This document shows, in pieces, positions 26,556 through 35,414 of a DNA stretch of 64,000 nt; the first letter of the stretch is position 1, and each line of letters starts with the position of its first letter. Source of the DNA: Streptantibioticus silvisoli (GTDB lineage Bacteria > Actinomycetota > Actinomycetes > Streptomycetales > Streptomycetaceae). The notes beneath the pieces were generated by a model. The model was given only the letters and a program-made list of their open reading frames with translations, was not told the DNA's origin and made no database searches. A program made the translations under genes and the position numbers. The stretch spans positions 124,001 to 188,000 of the forward strand of contig NZ_JAAGKO020000009.1 of the NCBI RefSeq assembly GCF_027947535.2, read 5' to 3'.

Positions 26556-27859
26556 CACCGCATCCCCCGCCCGCACAGTTCCGCGAACCGCCGCCAGCCG
26601 CGCTCGCGTTCGAACCGGCCGTCCGTACTGCGCACCACCGCCGGAACGGTGGCGACCAGTCCGGCCGCGTCGCGTTCCAGCACGTGCAGCTCCGACAGCC
26701 GCCGGCGGCCCGCACGGTCCCGGGCCAGATGCACCACCACCGACAGGGCGGACGCCAACTGGCTGTGCAGCGCCGCCCGTTCCAGCCCGGCGGTCGATCC
26801 CAGCGCCTCCAGACGCGCCGGGACGTCGCAGGCCGCGTTGGCGTGCACCGTGCCGCAGCCGCCCTCGTGCCCGGTGTTCAACGCGGCCAGCAGATCCAGG
26901 ACTTCGGGCCCGCGCACCTCGCCGACCACCAAGCGGTCCGGCCGCATGCGCAGTGCCTGCCGCACCAGGTCCCGCAACGTCACCAACCCGACGCCCTCCT
27001 GGTTGGCGGGCCGGGTCTCCAACCGGACGACGTGCGGATGAGCGGGCCGCAACTCGGCGGAGTCCTCGGCCAGCACGATGCGTTCCCCATGCCCGACCAG
27101 GCCCAGCAGCGTGCTGAGCAACGTCGTCTTCCCGCACCCGGTGCCGCCGGAGACCAGGAACGACAACCTCGCGTCGACCAGCGCCCGCAGCAGTGCCGCC
27201 GCCTCCGCGTCCACCGTGCCCGCGTCGGCCAGCTCTTCCAGGGAGAACGCCCGCGCCCGCACCACCCGCAGCGACACGCACGGCGAACCCACCGACACCG
27301 GGGGCAGCACCGCGTGCATCCGGGTCCCGTCGGGCAACCGCGCGTCGACCCAGGGCCTGGCGTCGTCCAGCCGCCGCCCCGCCGCCGTGGCCAGCCGCTG
27401 CGCCAGCCGGCGTACCGCCGCCGCGTCACGGAAACGCACCCCGGTCCGCTCCAGCCCGGCCCCGCGATCCACCCAGACCTCGTCCGGCCCGTTCACCAGC
27501 ACATCGGTGACGCCCGGCTCCAGCAACAGCGGTTCCAGCAGGCCGGCGCCGACCATCTCGGATCGCAACTCGCGCACCACACCGAGCACCGCCGTGTCAC
27601 CCAACAGCCGCCCTTGCGACCGCAACGCGGCGGCGACCCGGGCCGGTGTCGGCTCCTGGCCGGACTCCGCCAGCGTCAACCGCACCGCGTCCAGCAACGC
27701 GGCGCCCTCCGTCTCCGGCCCGGCCGCACCCTGCGATCCGTAAGCCCCGGCCGCCGGAAGTCCACCCGATGGAGTGAACCCGCTCCGTCCGCCCACCTGG
27801 CCGGTGATCGCGGCGGAGTGCGCAGGCGCCGTCTCGGCGGTGTTGTCGTAGCCGTTCAT
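26555..27859 (-). CDS. tadA: TadA/CpaF-type pilus assembly ATPase
   Basis: A 434-residue hexameric ATPase of the VirB11/CpaF group. N-terminal domain blocks are VTDVLVNGPDEVWVDRG and RLDDARPWVDARLPDGTR. The Walker A motif is SGGTGCGKTTLLS (about 240-252), then the Asp box VLAEDSAELRP, Walker B RPDRLVVGEVRGPE and the His box GHEGGCGTVHANAACD. It powers pilin extrusion. The start overlaps the ssd stop by 4 bp. The first 50 residues are Gly/Ala-rich and poorly conserved. Confidence 0.94.
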   Translation of the reverse strand: MNGYDNTAETAPAHSAAITGQVGGRSGFTPSGGLPAAGAYGSQGAAGPETEGAALLDAVRLTLAESGQEPTPARVAAALRSQGRLLGDTAVLGVVRELRSEMVGAGLLEPLLLEPGVTDVLVNGPDEVWVDRGAGLERTGVRFRDAAAVRRLAQRLATAAGRRLDDARPWVDARLPDGTRMHAVLPPVSVGSPCVSLRVVRARAFSLEELADAGTVDAEAAALLRALVDARLSFLVSGGTGCGKTTLLSTLLGLVGHGERIVLAEDSAELRPAHPHVVRLETRPANQEGVGLVTLRDLVRQALRMRPDRLVVGEVRGPEVLDLLAALNTGHEGGCGTVHANAACDVPARLEALGSTAGLERAALHSQLASALSVVVHLARDRAGRRRLSELHVLERDAAGLVATVPAVVRSTDGRFERERGWRRFAELCGRGMR

Positions 27860-28911
27860 GCTGGCACGCTGCCGTCGCTGCGCAGGGCACCCGCCAGGAA
27901 CGACGTGCAGAACTTCGCCAGCGGCCCGCGCACCTGCGATCCGGGCGGCGCACCGGAGTCGACCGCTTCCGCCAGCCCCTTCTCCACGCCGAGCGCACCG
28001 GCCGACGGCAATCCCAGCAACCGGGCGATCTCATCGCCGTCCAGCCCTGCGGGGAACGGACCGCGCGCCACCACCCGCAGATCGCGCAGCACCATGCCGA
28101 CCCGGGACGCCACCCGGTCAGCGGCGGCGATCGCCCGCAGTTCCGCCGGTACGACCATCAGACCGACGTCGGTCTGCGACAGCGCCTCGATGACCGCCTC
28201 GTCCACCCGGCGGGGCAGGTCCACGACAACCACCCCGCCACGCCGCCGTGCCGCGCCCAGGACCGAGCGCATCGCCTCCGGTGTGATCACGACCGCGTCG
28301 GACCGGTCCCAACTGAGGACGCTCAGGTCGTGCAACCGCGGCAGCGACTCCTCCAACGCGCCGGAGCTGACGCGGCCCTGGGACTCGGCGAGGTCCGGCC
28401 ACCGCAGCCCGCTGACACTCTCGGCACCCAGCAGCACGTCCAGGCCGCCGCCGAGCGGATCGCCGTCAATGAGCATCGTCCGGTGCCCCTGCCGTGCGGC
28501 CGTGACCGCCAACGCGCAGGCCAGCGTGCTGGCGCCGGCGCCACCGCGGCCGCCCACCACGCCCACGGTGAGCGCGGTCTCCCCCACGCCCTCCCCGGCA
28601 TCGGCGATCAGGTCCACCAGCCACGGCTCGGCATCCGGCAGGAAGAGCACGTGGTCGGCGCCGATCACCACGCCACGCCGCCACACCTGCGAGTCGTCGA
28701 GGTCACGTCCGACGAGCAGCACACCGGACCGCCGCCGCATCCTGCGCAGCCCGTCCGCGCAGTCGTCCCCCACCAGCACCAGCGGTGCCGACTCCCAGCT
28801 GCCCGGGTCCGGCGGCGGCCCGAAGGACACCTCCGGCTCGACACCGGCGGCTGCGCACAGACGCAACAGGTCGTCCAGCAAAGCCTCGTCTTCCGTGACG
28901 ATCAACGGCAT
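27856..28911 (-). CDS. ssd: Septum-site-determining/CpaE-like ATPase (Ssd)
   Basis: A 351-residue MinD/ParA-superfamily protein. The N-terminal receiver-like part (MPLIVTEDEALLDDLLRLCA) is followed by a P-loop-like TVGVVGGRGGAGASTLACAL, LIDGDPLGGGLDVLLG and VVVDLPRRVDEA. The P-loop reads GGRGGAGAST, with Ala instead of the second Lys, a degeneracy known in the CpaE/Ssd group. Relatives localise Tad pili or interfere with septation. The ATG at 28911 begins the conserved part; GTG 28917 is close. The same frame stays open to 29883, adding up to 324 Pro/Gly-rich residues, so the 5' end is uncertain. Confidence 0.83.
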   Translation of the reverse strand: MPLIVTEDEALLDDLLRLCAAAGVEPEVSFGPPPDPGSWESAPLVLVGDDCADGLRRMRRRSGVLLVGRDLDDSQVWRRGVVIGADHVLFLPDAEPWLVDLIADAGEGVGETALTVGVVGGRGGAGASTLACALAVTAARQGHRTMLIDGDPLGGGLDVLLGAESVSGLRWPDLAESQGRVSSGALEESLPRLHDLSVLSWDRSDAVVITPEAMRSVLGAARRRGGVVVVDLPRRVDEAVIEALSQTDVGLMVVPAELRAIAAADRVASRVGMVLRDLRVVARGPFPAGLDGDEIARLLGLPSAGALGVEKGLAEAVDSGAPPGSQVRGPLAKFCTSFLAGALRSDGSVPA

Positions 28912-30159
28912 CCCCACCGGTCGTCCCCCGGCCCGCGGCGCGGTCCGCTCACCGTCAGCGGAGTCACCGTCCGGACGACGGCCGGGGTGATCCCGCTCCG
29001 GCGGTGTGGCGTAAGGCTCGGGCAGCCGATCGGAAGCCGACGTCCGCGCCCACGACGGCAGCGGCGGTGGACGCAGGGGCTCTTCGCCGTATCCGGCTTT
29101 TTCGACGCCCGGGTCGGTGAGGTCTCCTGCCGGGAATGTCGTGCGGCCAAGGGCCGGAACGGTTGACGCCCCGGTGTTCGTTGACCCAGACGGTCCGGCC
29201 TCCGCCTGTGGCGCGACCGGTTGCGCCGACTCGGCCACGGGGGCCGGTCGGGCCCTCGAAGCCGCCGGGACAGCCGAGTTGGTCCGGTGATCCGGGGTCC
29301 TCCGAATCTCCCCGACAGCTGGAACGTCCGAGCCCGGCGGCTTCTCGTCGTTCACGCAGGACAGGCGGATGTCGTCGGCCTGGAAGACGGCGAAGTACTC
29401 GATGTCGCTCTCCGGGACGAGGCCGATGCCCGCCTCGCCGGCACCGCAATTCGCACCGGGATCGGTGCCGAAGTCGGGCTCGCTGTCCTCCCACTCCTGC
29501 CACACGAGCGGGGCCGGCTCGGGGGGAAGTACGGATGCTCCACATGAGCGCGGCGCAAGGGCCTCACCGCCGTCCGTGCCGCTGTCGGCGGACGACTGCT
29601 CCGGCGCCGAATCAGCGGGGAGGCACGAGGTGGCGCGGGGGCCGGAGGAAGGCGGAGGGGCGCAGGCCCACGGCCGGGGCTCACCTCCGTTTGCAGCCGG
29701 GCCGGACAGCCCGCGCGGATCGCACAGGCCGCCGGGCCTCGACGGGCTCGGTCGACCACCATGCGCGACCGTCCTCGCGGGGACAGTCCGTTTTACCCCG
29801 CACCGTCCCAAGTCCGGTTTCAGCGCGCTTCGTTGAATACTCCCGGCGCCTTCAGGCCTGCCGGTCGGCATGGATTCGAGCATGACCCCTCACTTCTCTC
29901 GTTAGAGCCGCGAACTTCGCGTGCCTTCACAGTGAAGGGAGATCTGTAATCGTGGTGATCTTGGTGAAAAACAGGGGAAAACCCAGTGCTTGTGGAGAAC
30001 TTCGCCACCCGGATGGGTGACTTCTCGACAGACGGGCAACGATTACGCAGGGTCACGCGTCATACCTGAGACAAGACCGAGCGGAACCAGGGGGAAGAAG
30101 AAATGACCGGCTTCGTGGCACCTGCATCGACCATTCGAGTGGTCGGAAAGGCATCCGGA
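28912..30159. other. 1.2-kb region upstream of ssd, coding status unclear
   Basis: No recognised gene. The ssd frame remains open across 28912-29883. Most of it has mixed third positions, but 29352-29530 uses almost only G/C-ending codons and reads like protein (VWQEWEDSEPDFGTDP, IEYFAVFQADDIRLSC). From 29890 to 30060 the sequence is less GC-rich and contains the dyad CCTTCAC-A-GTGAAGG at 29924-29938, suitable for an operator. This stretch probably holds the promoter of the pilus operon. Confidence 0.4.
29924..29938. promoter_or_regulatory. Candidate operator dyad upstream of the ssd-tad operon
   Basis: The 15-bp palindrome CCTTCACAGTGAAGG is perfect around a central A. It lies in a relatively AT-rich stretch with several in-frame and promoter-like elements nearby. 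The binding protein is unknown. Confidence 0.35.
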
Positions 30160-30250
30160 CATGCGACGACCCCCGCCGGGGGGGAGAGCGGGGGTCGTCC
30201 CCACGGCCGACTCGGGGGGGAGGAGCCAGCCGGGTTAGCACGGTCGCGAA
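30160..30250 (-). ncRNA. 6C RNA motif
   Basis: Read on the minus strand there are two consecutive hairpins with C-rich loops. Hairpin 1 (30231-30205) pairs GGCTGGCTC with GAGTCGGCC, allowing G-U pairs, around the loop CTCCCCCCC. Hairpin 2 (30199-30165) pairs GACGACCCCCGC with GCGGGGGTCGTC perfectly around TCTCCCCCCCG. Two stem-loops each with at least six C in the loop define the actinobacterial 6C RNA. From memory, 6C genes lie near chromosome-partitioning and pilus-assembly genes, which fits the ssd-tad operon here. Hairpin 2 may also terminate the transcript. The 5' end is not determined. Confidence 0.82.
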
Positions 30251-30332
30251 CGATCCGTGACTTCCATGGTGTACCCGAAGGCCTTCTCAGGCAAACCCAC
30301 GCGCCAGGGCTTACGCCGAATGGTGGGTGCCT

Positions 30333-31157
30333 ATGCTCGTCATCGTGGAAAACCACCCCTTGCCGCGGACCGCCGCCTTCTTTGATCTCGACAAGACGGT
30401 CATCGCGAAGTCGAGCACGTTGGCCTTCAGCAAGTCCTTCTATCAAGGCGGCCTGATCAACCGTCGGGCGGTGCTTCGCACGGCCTACGCCCAGTTCGTC
30501 TATCTGCTCGGCGGCGCCGACCACGACCAGATGGAGAGGATGCGCGAGTACCTCTCGGCCATGTGCCGGGGCTGGAACGTGCAGCAGGTCCGGGAGATCG
30601 TCGCCGAAACTCTGCACGACCTGATCGACCCCCTGATCTACGACGAGGCCGCCTCGCTCATCGAGGAACACCACGCGGCCGGACGTGACGTGGTCATCGT
30701 CAGCACCTCGGGAGCCGAAGTGGTCGAGCCGATCGGCGCGCTCCTGGGCGCCGACCACGTGGTCGCGACCCGCATGGTCGTCGCGGACGGCTGCTACACG
30801 GGCGAGGTCGAGTACTACGCCTACGCGGACACCAAGGCCGTGGCAGTCGCCGAACTGGCCGCCTCACAGGGCTATGACCTGGAGCGCAGCTACGCCTACA
30901 GCGACTCCGCGACCGACGTCCCCATGCTCTCGTCCGTCGGGCATCCGTACGCGGTCAACCCGGACCGGGCCCTGCGTCGCGAAGCCGTGTCACGCGGCTG
31001 GCCCGTACTGGTCTTCAACCGGCCCGTCCGACTGCGCCAGCGCGTTCCGGCCATGCCCAGCCGACCGGTGCTGGCCGCCACGGCGGCGGCCGGTGCCGTG
31101 CTGACCGCCGGCCTGGTCTGGTACATGTCCCGGCGGCGGCGACCAGTGCTGTCCTGA
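30333..31157 (+). CDS. HAD-IB family phosphatase with C-terminal membrane anchor
   Basis: A 274-residue protein. HAD motif I is AFFDLDKTVI (about 15-24), motif II VVIVSTSGAEV, then DTKAVAVAELA with the Lys, and motif IV SYAYSDSATDVPML. This is the phosphoserine-phosphatase-like HAD-IB group. The last 30 residues contain a transmembrane helix (AATAAAGAVLTAGLVWYM) and an Arg-rich end, so it should be tethered to the membrane. Relatives in Streptomyces have been annotated as associated with morphological differentiation. The substrate is unknown. ATG 30333 or GTG 30327 is the start, behind GGTGGG. Confidence 0.85.
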   Translation: MLVIVENHPLPRTAAFFDLDKTVIAKSSTLAFSKSFYQGGLINRRAVLRTAYAQFVYLLGGADHDQMERMREYLSAMCRGWNVQQVREIVAETLHDLIDPLIYDEAASLIEEHHAAGRDVVIVSTSGAEVVEPIGALLGADHVVATRMVVADGCYTGEVEYYAYADTKAVAVAELAASQGYDLERSYAYSDSATDVPMLSSVGHPYAVNPDRALRREAVSRGWPVLVFNRPVRLRQRVPAMPSRPVLAATAAAGAVLTAGLVWYMSRRRRPVLS

Positions 31158-31705
31158 AGTCACCTATTCGGAACCGATCACGTCCATTTGCTACGAAAGA
31201 AATACTTGATTATTGAATAAGAGGAAAAGCAAAAATCCGAAACCAGGGGTTCCGCTTCCTCTTCCCGGGGAGTAGAAAGGAATCAACGGCCCGCGAGACC
31301 ACGGACATCCGAGAGGATCCCGTCGATCAGGCCCACGGACCGAGCACGAACGCCGGGCACCCACGCGAAGCCAGCCCGCTGACCGGGCGGACGCACAGGT
31401 TCAAGGGGCCGAAATCCCCGCCTGATGGGTCAAACGAGTGCACGCATGGTCACTTGGCGCACGTGCCAGCGGCGGCATCCTCTGGGTGCCGCCGCCTTTG
31501 CGTACCGACAGGCGGCGACGATCCGGCCAGCCGAAGCGTTCGGGCCAGCCGCCACCGCTGACGTCCCGCGCACGACTGTCATCCCACGCCCGCTCGGCGA
31601 AACCACCCCGAGGCCCAGGTCATCCGTCCCCGCCGGCGATGCGGTGAGGGGCGGCGGGACGCCCGAGCAGCGCGGGTCAGCGGCCCGGCGGACTCGTCAC
31701 TGCCG
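31158..31705. other. 548-bp gap with an AT-rich island and a structured element
   Basis: No protein gene seen. About 31175-31250 is strikingly AT-rich for this genome (ATTTGCTACGAAAGAAATAC). At about 31219-31265 AAGAGGAA-aa-GC pairs with GCTTCCTCTT. At 31469-31500 a perfect 9-bp terminator-like hairpin stands. Between them an RNA of about 250-300 nt could be encoded on the plus strand. Confidence 0.5.
31469..31500 (+). terminator. Terminator-like hairpin with CTTTG tail
   Basis: GCGGCGGCA (31469-31477) pairs perfectly with TGCCGCCGC (31487-31495) over a 9-nt loop, followed by CTTTG. It is 312 bp past the HAD gene and convergent to the Fic-like gene. It could end the HAD transcript or a separate small RNA. 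Confidence 0.65.
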
Positions 31706-32578
31706 TCAGGCGGCACCCCGTTGGAGTGCCTCGCACACAGCGGTGCTCTCCCGGGCGCCGAGGTTCACCGCCTTCGCGCAGTGACCGATCCAGAACGCCA
31801 CGCCGTCAGGCGTACCGGACATGTACGCCTCAAGGGCCTCGAGGTAGCCGGCGCGTCCCAGTTCGGCATGGCCTGCCTCGGCGGGGCAGATGCCCTTGGG
31901 GTCGAGCCCGCTGCCGATCAGCACGATCCGTTCGGCGGCCCGCGCGACGGCGCCGTTACCGGACCCGAAGGGCCGCAACGCCAGCAGTTCACCATGCACC
32001 ACCGCGGCCACCACCAGCGCGGGCGCCGCGGAACCGGAACGCAGGAGCCCGGCCAGTCCGTCCAGGCGGGCGGCGACCTCAGCGGCGTCCGGCAACGGCA
32101 GCGCGAGGAGTTGTTCCAGGTCAGCGGGCTCACCAGTGACGGATTCGCCGGCGAGACGCGGTCGACCGACCGTCTCGTCAGCGGCGATGCCACCGGCCGC
32201 GACCAGATGCAAGCGGGCCAGCGCCTGCACCGGGGACTGCCGCCAGACGTCGAGAAGCTGACCGGCCTCAGCGGTCAGGCGCAACGCCGCGCCGACCGTA
32301 CGGGCCTCGGGCTCGGCCCCGAAGTCGCTGCGCCGGCGCACCTCCTCCAGCGGCCAGTCCGCGTCGGCCAGCGCGGCGGAACCGCGGGCGCCGCGCAACG
32401 CCGCCTCGGAACTGACCTCCTGCGAACGCCGCCGCATCACCCGGTGGCCGTAGACCCGGTCCACCGCCTGCCGTACTGAGTCGACGGAGTCCGAAACGCC
32501 CGGCAGCGCGCCGAGCACGTCAAGAGGATCGGGGGCCGCCGAGGAGCCGGGGGTCGTTCCCCGGGAGGACGCACTCAT
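31706..32578 (-). CDS. Fic/Doc-fold protein with degenerate active-site motif
   Basis: A 290-residue protein starting at ATG 32578. The C-terminal part resembles the Fic helical core: VVAAVVHGELLALRPFGSGN then GAVARAAERIVL. The Fic consensus HPFxxGNGRxxR is altered to RPFGSGNGAVARA: the catalytic His is Arg and the phosphate-binding Arg of GNGR is Ala. The AMP-transfer activity should therefore be lost. The N-terminal half is helical with no recognised motif. It lies alone on the minus strand, divergent from the ParA-like ATPase gene at 32852. The assignment is from the motif only. Confidence 0.6.
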   Translation of the reverse strand: MSASSRGTTPGSSAAPDPLDVLGALPGVSDSVDSVRQAVDRVYGHRVMRRRSQEVSSEAALRGARGSAALADADWPLEEVRRRSDFGAEPEARTVGAALRLTAEAGQLLDVWRQSPVQALARLHLVAAGGIAADETVGRPRLAGESVTGEPADLEQLLALPLPDAAEVAARLDGLAGLLRSGSAAPALVVAAVVHGELLALRPFGSGNGAVARAAERIVLIGSGLDPKGICPAEAGHAELGRAGYLEALEAYMSGTPDGVAFWIGHCAKAVNLGARESTAVCEALQRGAA

Positions 32579-32851
32579 GATGACGACCCTACGCACCGCC
32601 CACCGAAGCGCTCAAAGCACCCGGGCCAGGGCCGGGTCTCCCCCGGCGCGCCGGTATGCCGGCAGGTCTCCCCGGCATGCCGATATGCCGGTATGCCCGG
32701 TCTCCCCGGCGTACCGGCGCGCGTGTCAGCGCGGAACCTGATGCCGCGCGCCCACCCAAAGCCCTCGTTCGCCGTCCCACACCGCTCGAACGAGTGGTTT
32801 CGGCGTGCCGATGGCCGGGTCGGGAACACACGGCGCACTACGCTCTTGAAC

Positions 32852-33910
32852 ATGAAGATCGCTTTCGTTGGCAAGGGCGGGAGCGGTAAGACCACGCTCT
32901 CCTCCCTGTTCATCCGGCATCTGGCGGCCCTGGGAGCGCCGGTGGTCGCCATCGACGCCGACATCAACCAGCACCTCGGTCCCGCACTGGGCCTCGACGA
33001 GGACGACGCGGCGACCCTTCCGGCGCTCGGCGCACACCTTCCGGAGATCAAGGAATACCTGCGGGGAACGAATCCGCGCATCTCGTCCGCCGATACGATG
33101 ATCAAGACGACACCGCCGGGTCACGGCTCCCGGCTCCTCCGCGTCGCCGAGGAAAACCCGGTCTACGCGGCCTGCGCCCGCACGGTGCGACTCGACGACG
33201 GCGAAGTGCGGTTGATGGTCACCGGCCCGTTCACCGAGTCCGACCTGGGCGTGGCCTGCTACCACTCCAAGGTCGGCGCGGTCGAACTCTGCCTCAACCA
33301 CCTGGTCGACGGGCGCGACGAGTACGTGGTGGTGGACATGACGGCGGGCAGCGACTCGTTCGCCTCCGGGATGTTCACCCGGTTCGACATGACGTTCCTG
33401 GTCGCGGAGCCGACGCGCAAGGGTGTCGGCGTCTACCGCCAGTACAAGGAGTACGCGCGCGATTTCGACGTGGCGCTGCGGGTGGTCGGGAACAAGGTGC
33501 GGGACGCCGATGACCTGGCCTTTCTCCGCGACGAGGTGGGCGATGACCTGTTCGCCACGGTGGGCCACTCGGACTGGGTCCGGGCGATGGAGAAGGGACG
33601 CCCACCGCGTTTCGAACTGCTCGAAGAGCCCAACCGCCTGGCCCTGCACGCCCTGCACGAAGCCGCCGACGCGTCCTACGAAGGCCGAGACTGGACCCGC
33701 TACACCCATCAGATGGTGCACTTCCACCTGAAGAACGCGGAGAGTTGGGGCAACGAGCGCACCGGCACCGATCTCGCCGCGCAGATCGACCCGAACTTCG
33801 TTCTCGACGAGTCACCGATCACCAAGGCGGCGTCGGCACCCGGGATTCCGGTCGGCGTCCGCCAGGCACCTGATGGTCGGCTCCGGTCGACTCCGGCCCA
33901 CGTCCGGTAG
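32852..33910 (+). CDS. CooC/ParA-like P-loop ATPase
   Basis: A 352-residue member of the MinD/ParA/CooC superfamily. The deviant Walker A is GKGGSGKTTLSSLF at residues 7-20, switch I AIDADINQHLG, Walker B YVVVDMTAGSDSFASG, and the nucleotide-base loop VVGNKVRD. It is closest in look to the CooC-type, where such ATPases insert metals or act on partner proteins. No partner gene is adjacent, so the function is unknown. ATG 32852 is chosen as the superfamily N-terminus (MKIAFVGKGG); longer in-frame extensions are not conserved. Confidence 0.85.
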   Translation: MKIAFVGKGGSGKTTLSSLFIRHLAALGAPVVAIDADINQHLGPALGLDEDDAATLPALGAHLPEIKEYLRGTNPRISSADTMIKTTPPGHGSRLLRVAEENPVYAACARTVRLDDGEVRLMVTGPFTESDLGVACYHSKVGAVELCLNHLVDGRDEYVVVDMTAGSDSFASGMFTRFDMTFLVAEPTRKGVGVYRQYKEYARDFDVALRVVGNKVRDADDLAFLRDEVGDDLFATVGHSDWVRAMEKGRPPRFELLEEPNRLALHALHEAADASYEGRDWTRYTHQMVHFHLKNAESWGNERTGTDLAAQIDPNFVLDESPITKAASAPGIPVGVRQAPDGRLRSTPAHVR

Positions 33911-34548
33911 GCAGCTCCGGCCGGCCCGAGGGAGACACCCGGTAGTCGACGGACCGGCGGCCGGGCTGCGACGGGGGGCGAACCGGCTTCGACGCGACGA
34001 CCTGCCCCGTTGGCGCGTGGGTCCGGCCGGCGAGTCCGCAGACGATGAGGAACTCCCCCGGAGGCGTGGCGCCGGCCGTCACCGGGAGCGGTGGTTCGGC
34101 GAGCGGTGAGTCCCGGAGACGGTGGCCCTCGCAGGCGCTGAGCCTTGGAGGCAGTGGCCCGGGAGGCGGTGGACCTGCGGCCCCTAAGTCCCGGAGACAG
34201 CGGCCCCGCAGGCGACAGGTCCCGGAGCAGTGGCCCCGGAGGCGGCAAGTCCGGTCGAACCGCCCACCGACGTCCTCCGACACGCCTCCCGCAGGCCCCG
34301 CGTGGGCTCACGCGTACCCGGCCCCCGATCCCACCGCCCAGCTGCCGCGCGCCACCACCTCCGCGCCCCTCGTTCCGCAGCGGCAACATCCGGCGGCAGT
34401 TCACTCGTTCGTAGTGAATGAGACCCGTACACCCATTCGGCCCTTCCCAGGGTCTATATCCTCCCATTACTCTTCATTTACTGATCCTTGAAAATAACGG
34501 AGCCACCACACTCCGCGACCGACACTTCGCCGGCCTGCAGGAGCGGAC
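33911..34548. other. 638-bp gap with degenerate tandem repeats and an AT-rich promoter zone
   Basis: No gene supported. At about 34100-34255 the sequence repeats units of the form CCCGGAGACAGCGGCCCCG / CCCGGAGCAGTGGCCCCGG with a roughly 30-bp period. From 34430 to 34500 the base composition falls (CATTACTCTTCATTTACTG), which suggests the promoter of the carbonic anhydrase gene. Confidence 0.45.
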
Positions 34549-35373
34549 ATGCGCCAGTCACACCCGACGTCCCCGACCCGCCCGGGGACGAAGCCCCCGA
34601 CGCCGCCGTTCCTCGACCTGAGCTCCGCCATCGCGACCTTCCAGCGGGACACGGCACCGCTGGTACGAGAGGAGCTCGGGCGCCTCGCCCGCGACGGACA
34701 GCGCCCCACCCAGCTCTTCCTCGCGTGCGCGGACTCCCGGCTGGTGACCAGCATGATCACCTCCAGCCGGCCCGGGGACCTCTTCACCGTGCGCAACGTG
34801 GGCAACCTGGTCCCACCGCCCCCGTCACCCGGTCCGGAGACGGTGTGCGACTCAGTGGCAGCGGCCATCGAGTACGCCGTCGAAGTCCTGCGGGTCACCT
34901 CCATCACCGTCTGCGGACACTCCGGTTGCGGAGCCATGCAGGCGCTGCTGAACGCCGCGGCGACCGCCCACCCTTCCGGCGCGGCGCCGACGGCCTCGGG
35001 GCACCCCGCTCGCCCCAGCCCCCTGACCCGCTGGCTGCGTCACGGCCGCCCCAGCCTCGTCAGGCTGGACGATGCGGTGACCAACGGCCGTCCTCTGATC
35101 GCGGACCGTCCGGTCGCGGACGATGTGGAACGGCTCTGTCTGCTCAACGTCGTGCAGCAGCTCGGCCACCTCATGGAGCACACCTGTGTCTCCCGCCGAG
35201 TGGCCGAGGGACAACTGCGCCTGCACGGCATGTACTTCCACGTGGCCGAGGCGCGCAGGGATACCTCCTCGACGAGGCGTCAGGGATCTTCCACGCCGTC
35301 CTGCCCGACGCACCCGCGCACACCTGACGCCACGCCCCCACCCCGCCCGCATCCACGTCCAACGCCCCTATGA
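34549..35373 (+). CDS. Beta-class carbonic anhydrase, C-terminal frameshift
   Basis: The conserved part shows zinc-ligand motif CADSRLV (Cys, with the catalytic Asp-Arg pair), VRNVGNLVPP and CGHSGCGAMQALL (His and Cys ligands), then LCLLNVVQQLGHLMEHTCV and LRLHGMYFHVAEAR. It interconverts CO2 and bicarbonate. At about 35252 the expected ending (AQGYLLDEASGIFHAVLPD) appears in another frame and stops at 35327. Removing two bases, CG, within GAGGCGCGCAGG restores the continuous protein. In the present frame it ends in Pro/Arg-rich nonsense at 35373. This is either a sequencing error or a recent frameshift that spares the active site. Confidence 0.82.
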   Translation: MRQSHPTSPTRPGTKPPTPPFLDLSSAIATFQRDTAPLVREELGRLARDGQRPTQLFLACADSRLVTSMITSSRPGDLFTVRNVGNLVPPPPSPGPETVCDSVAAAIEYAVEVLRVTSITVCGHSGCGAMQALLNAAATAHPSGAAPTASGHPARPSPLTRWLRHGRPSLVRLDDAVTNGRPLIADRPVADDVERLCLLNVVQQLGHLMEHTCVSRRVAEGQLRLHGMYFHVAEARRDTSSTRRQGSSTPSCPTHPRTPDATPPPRPHPRPTPL

Positions 35374-35414
35374 CGGCACCCCGAATGACGGCACCCCGAA
35401 TGACGGCACCCCGA
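35370..35414. repeat. Perfect 15-bp tandem repeat x 3
   Basis: ATGACGGCACCCCGA occurs three times in a row without mismatch, starting at the end of the carbonic anhydrase frame. The 415-bp gap to acs (35374-35788) holds nothing else recognisable except its promoter region. Confidence 0.9.

Noticed and set aside
31170-31270. Horizontally acquired island judged from low GC
   Set aside because: Only about 75-100 bp, no foreign gene or boundary repeat; a promoter or RNA element explains it equally well.
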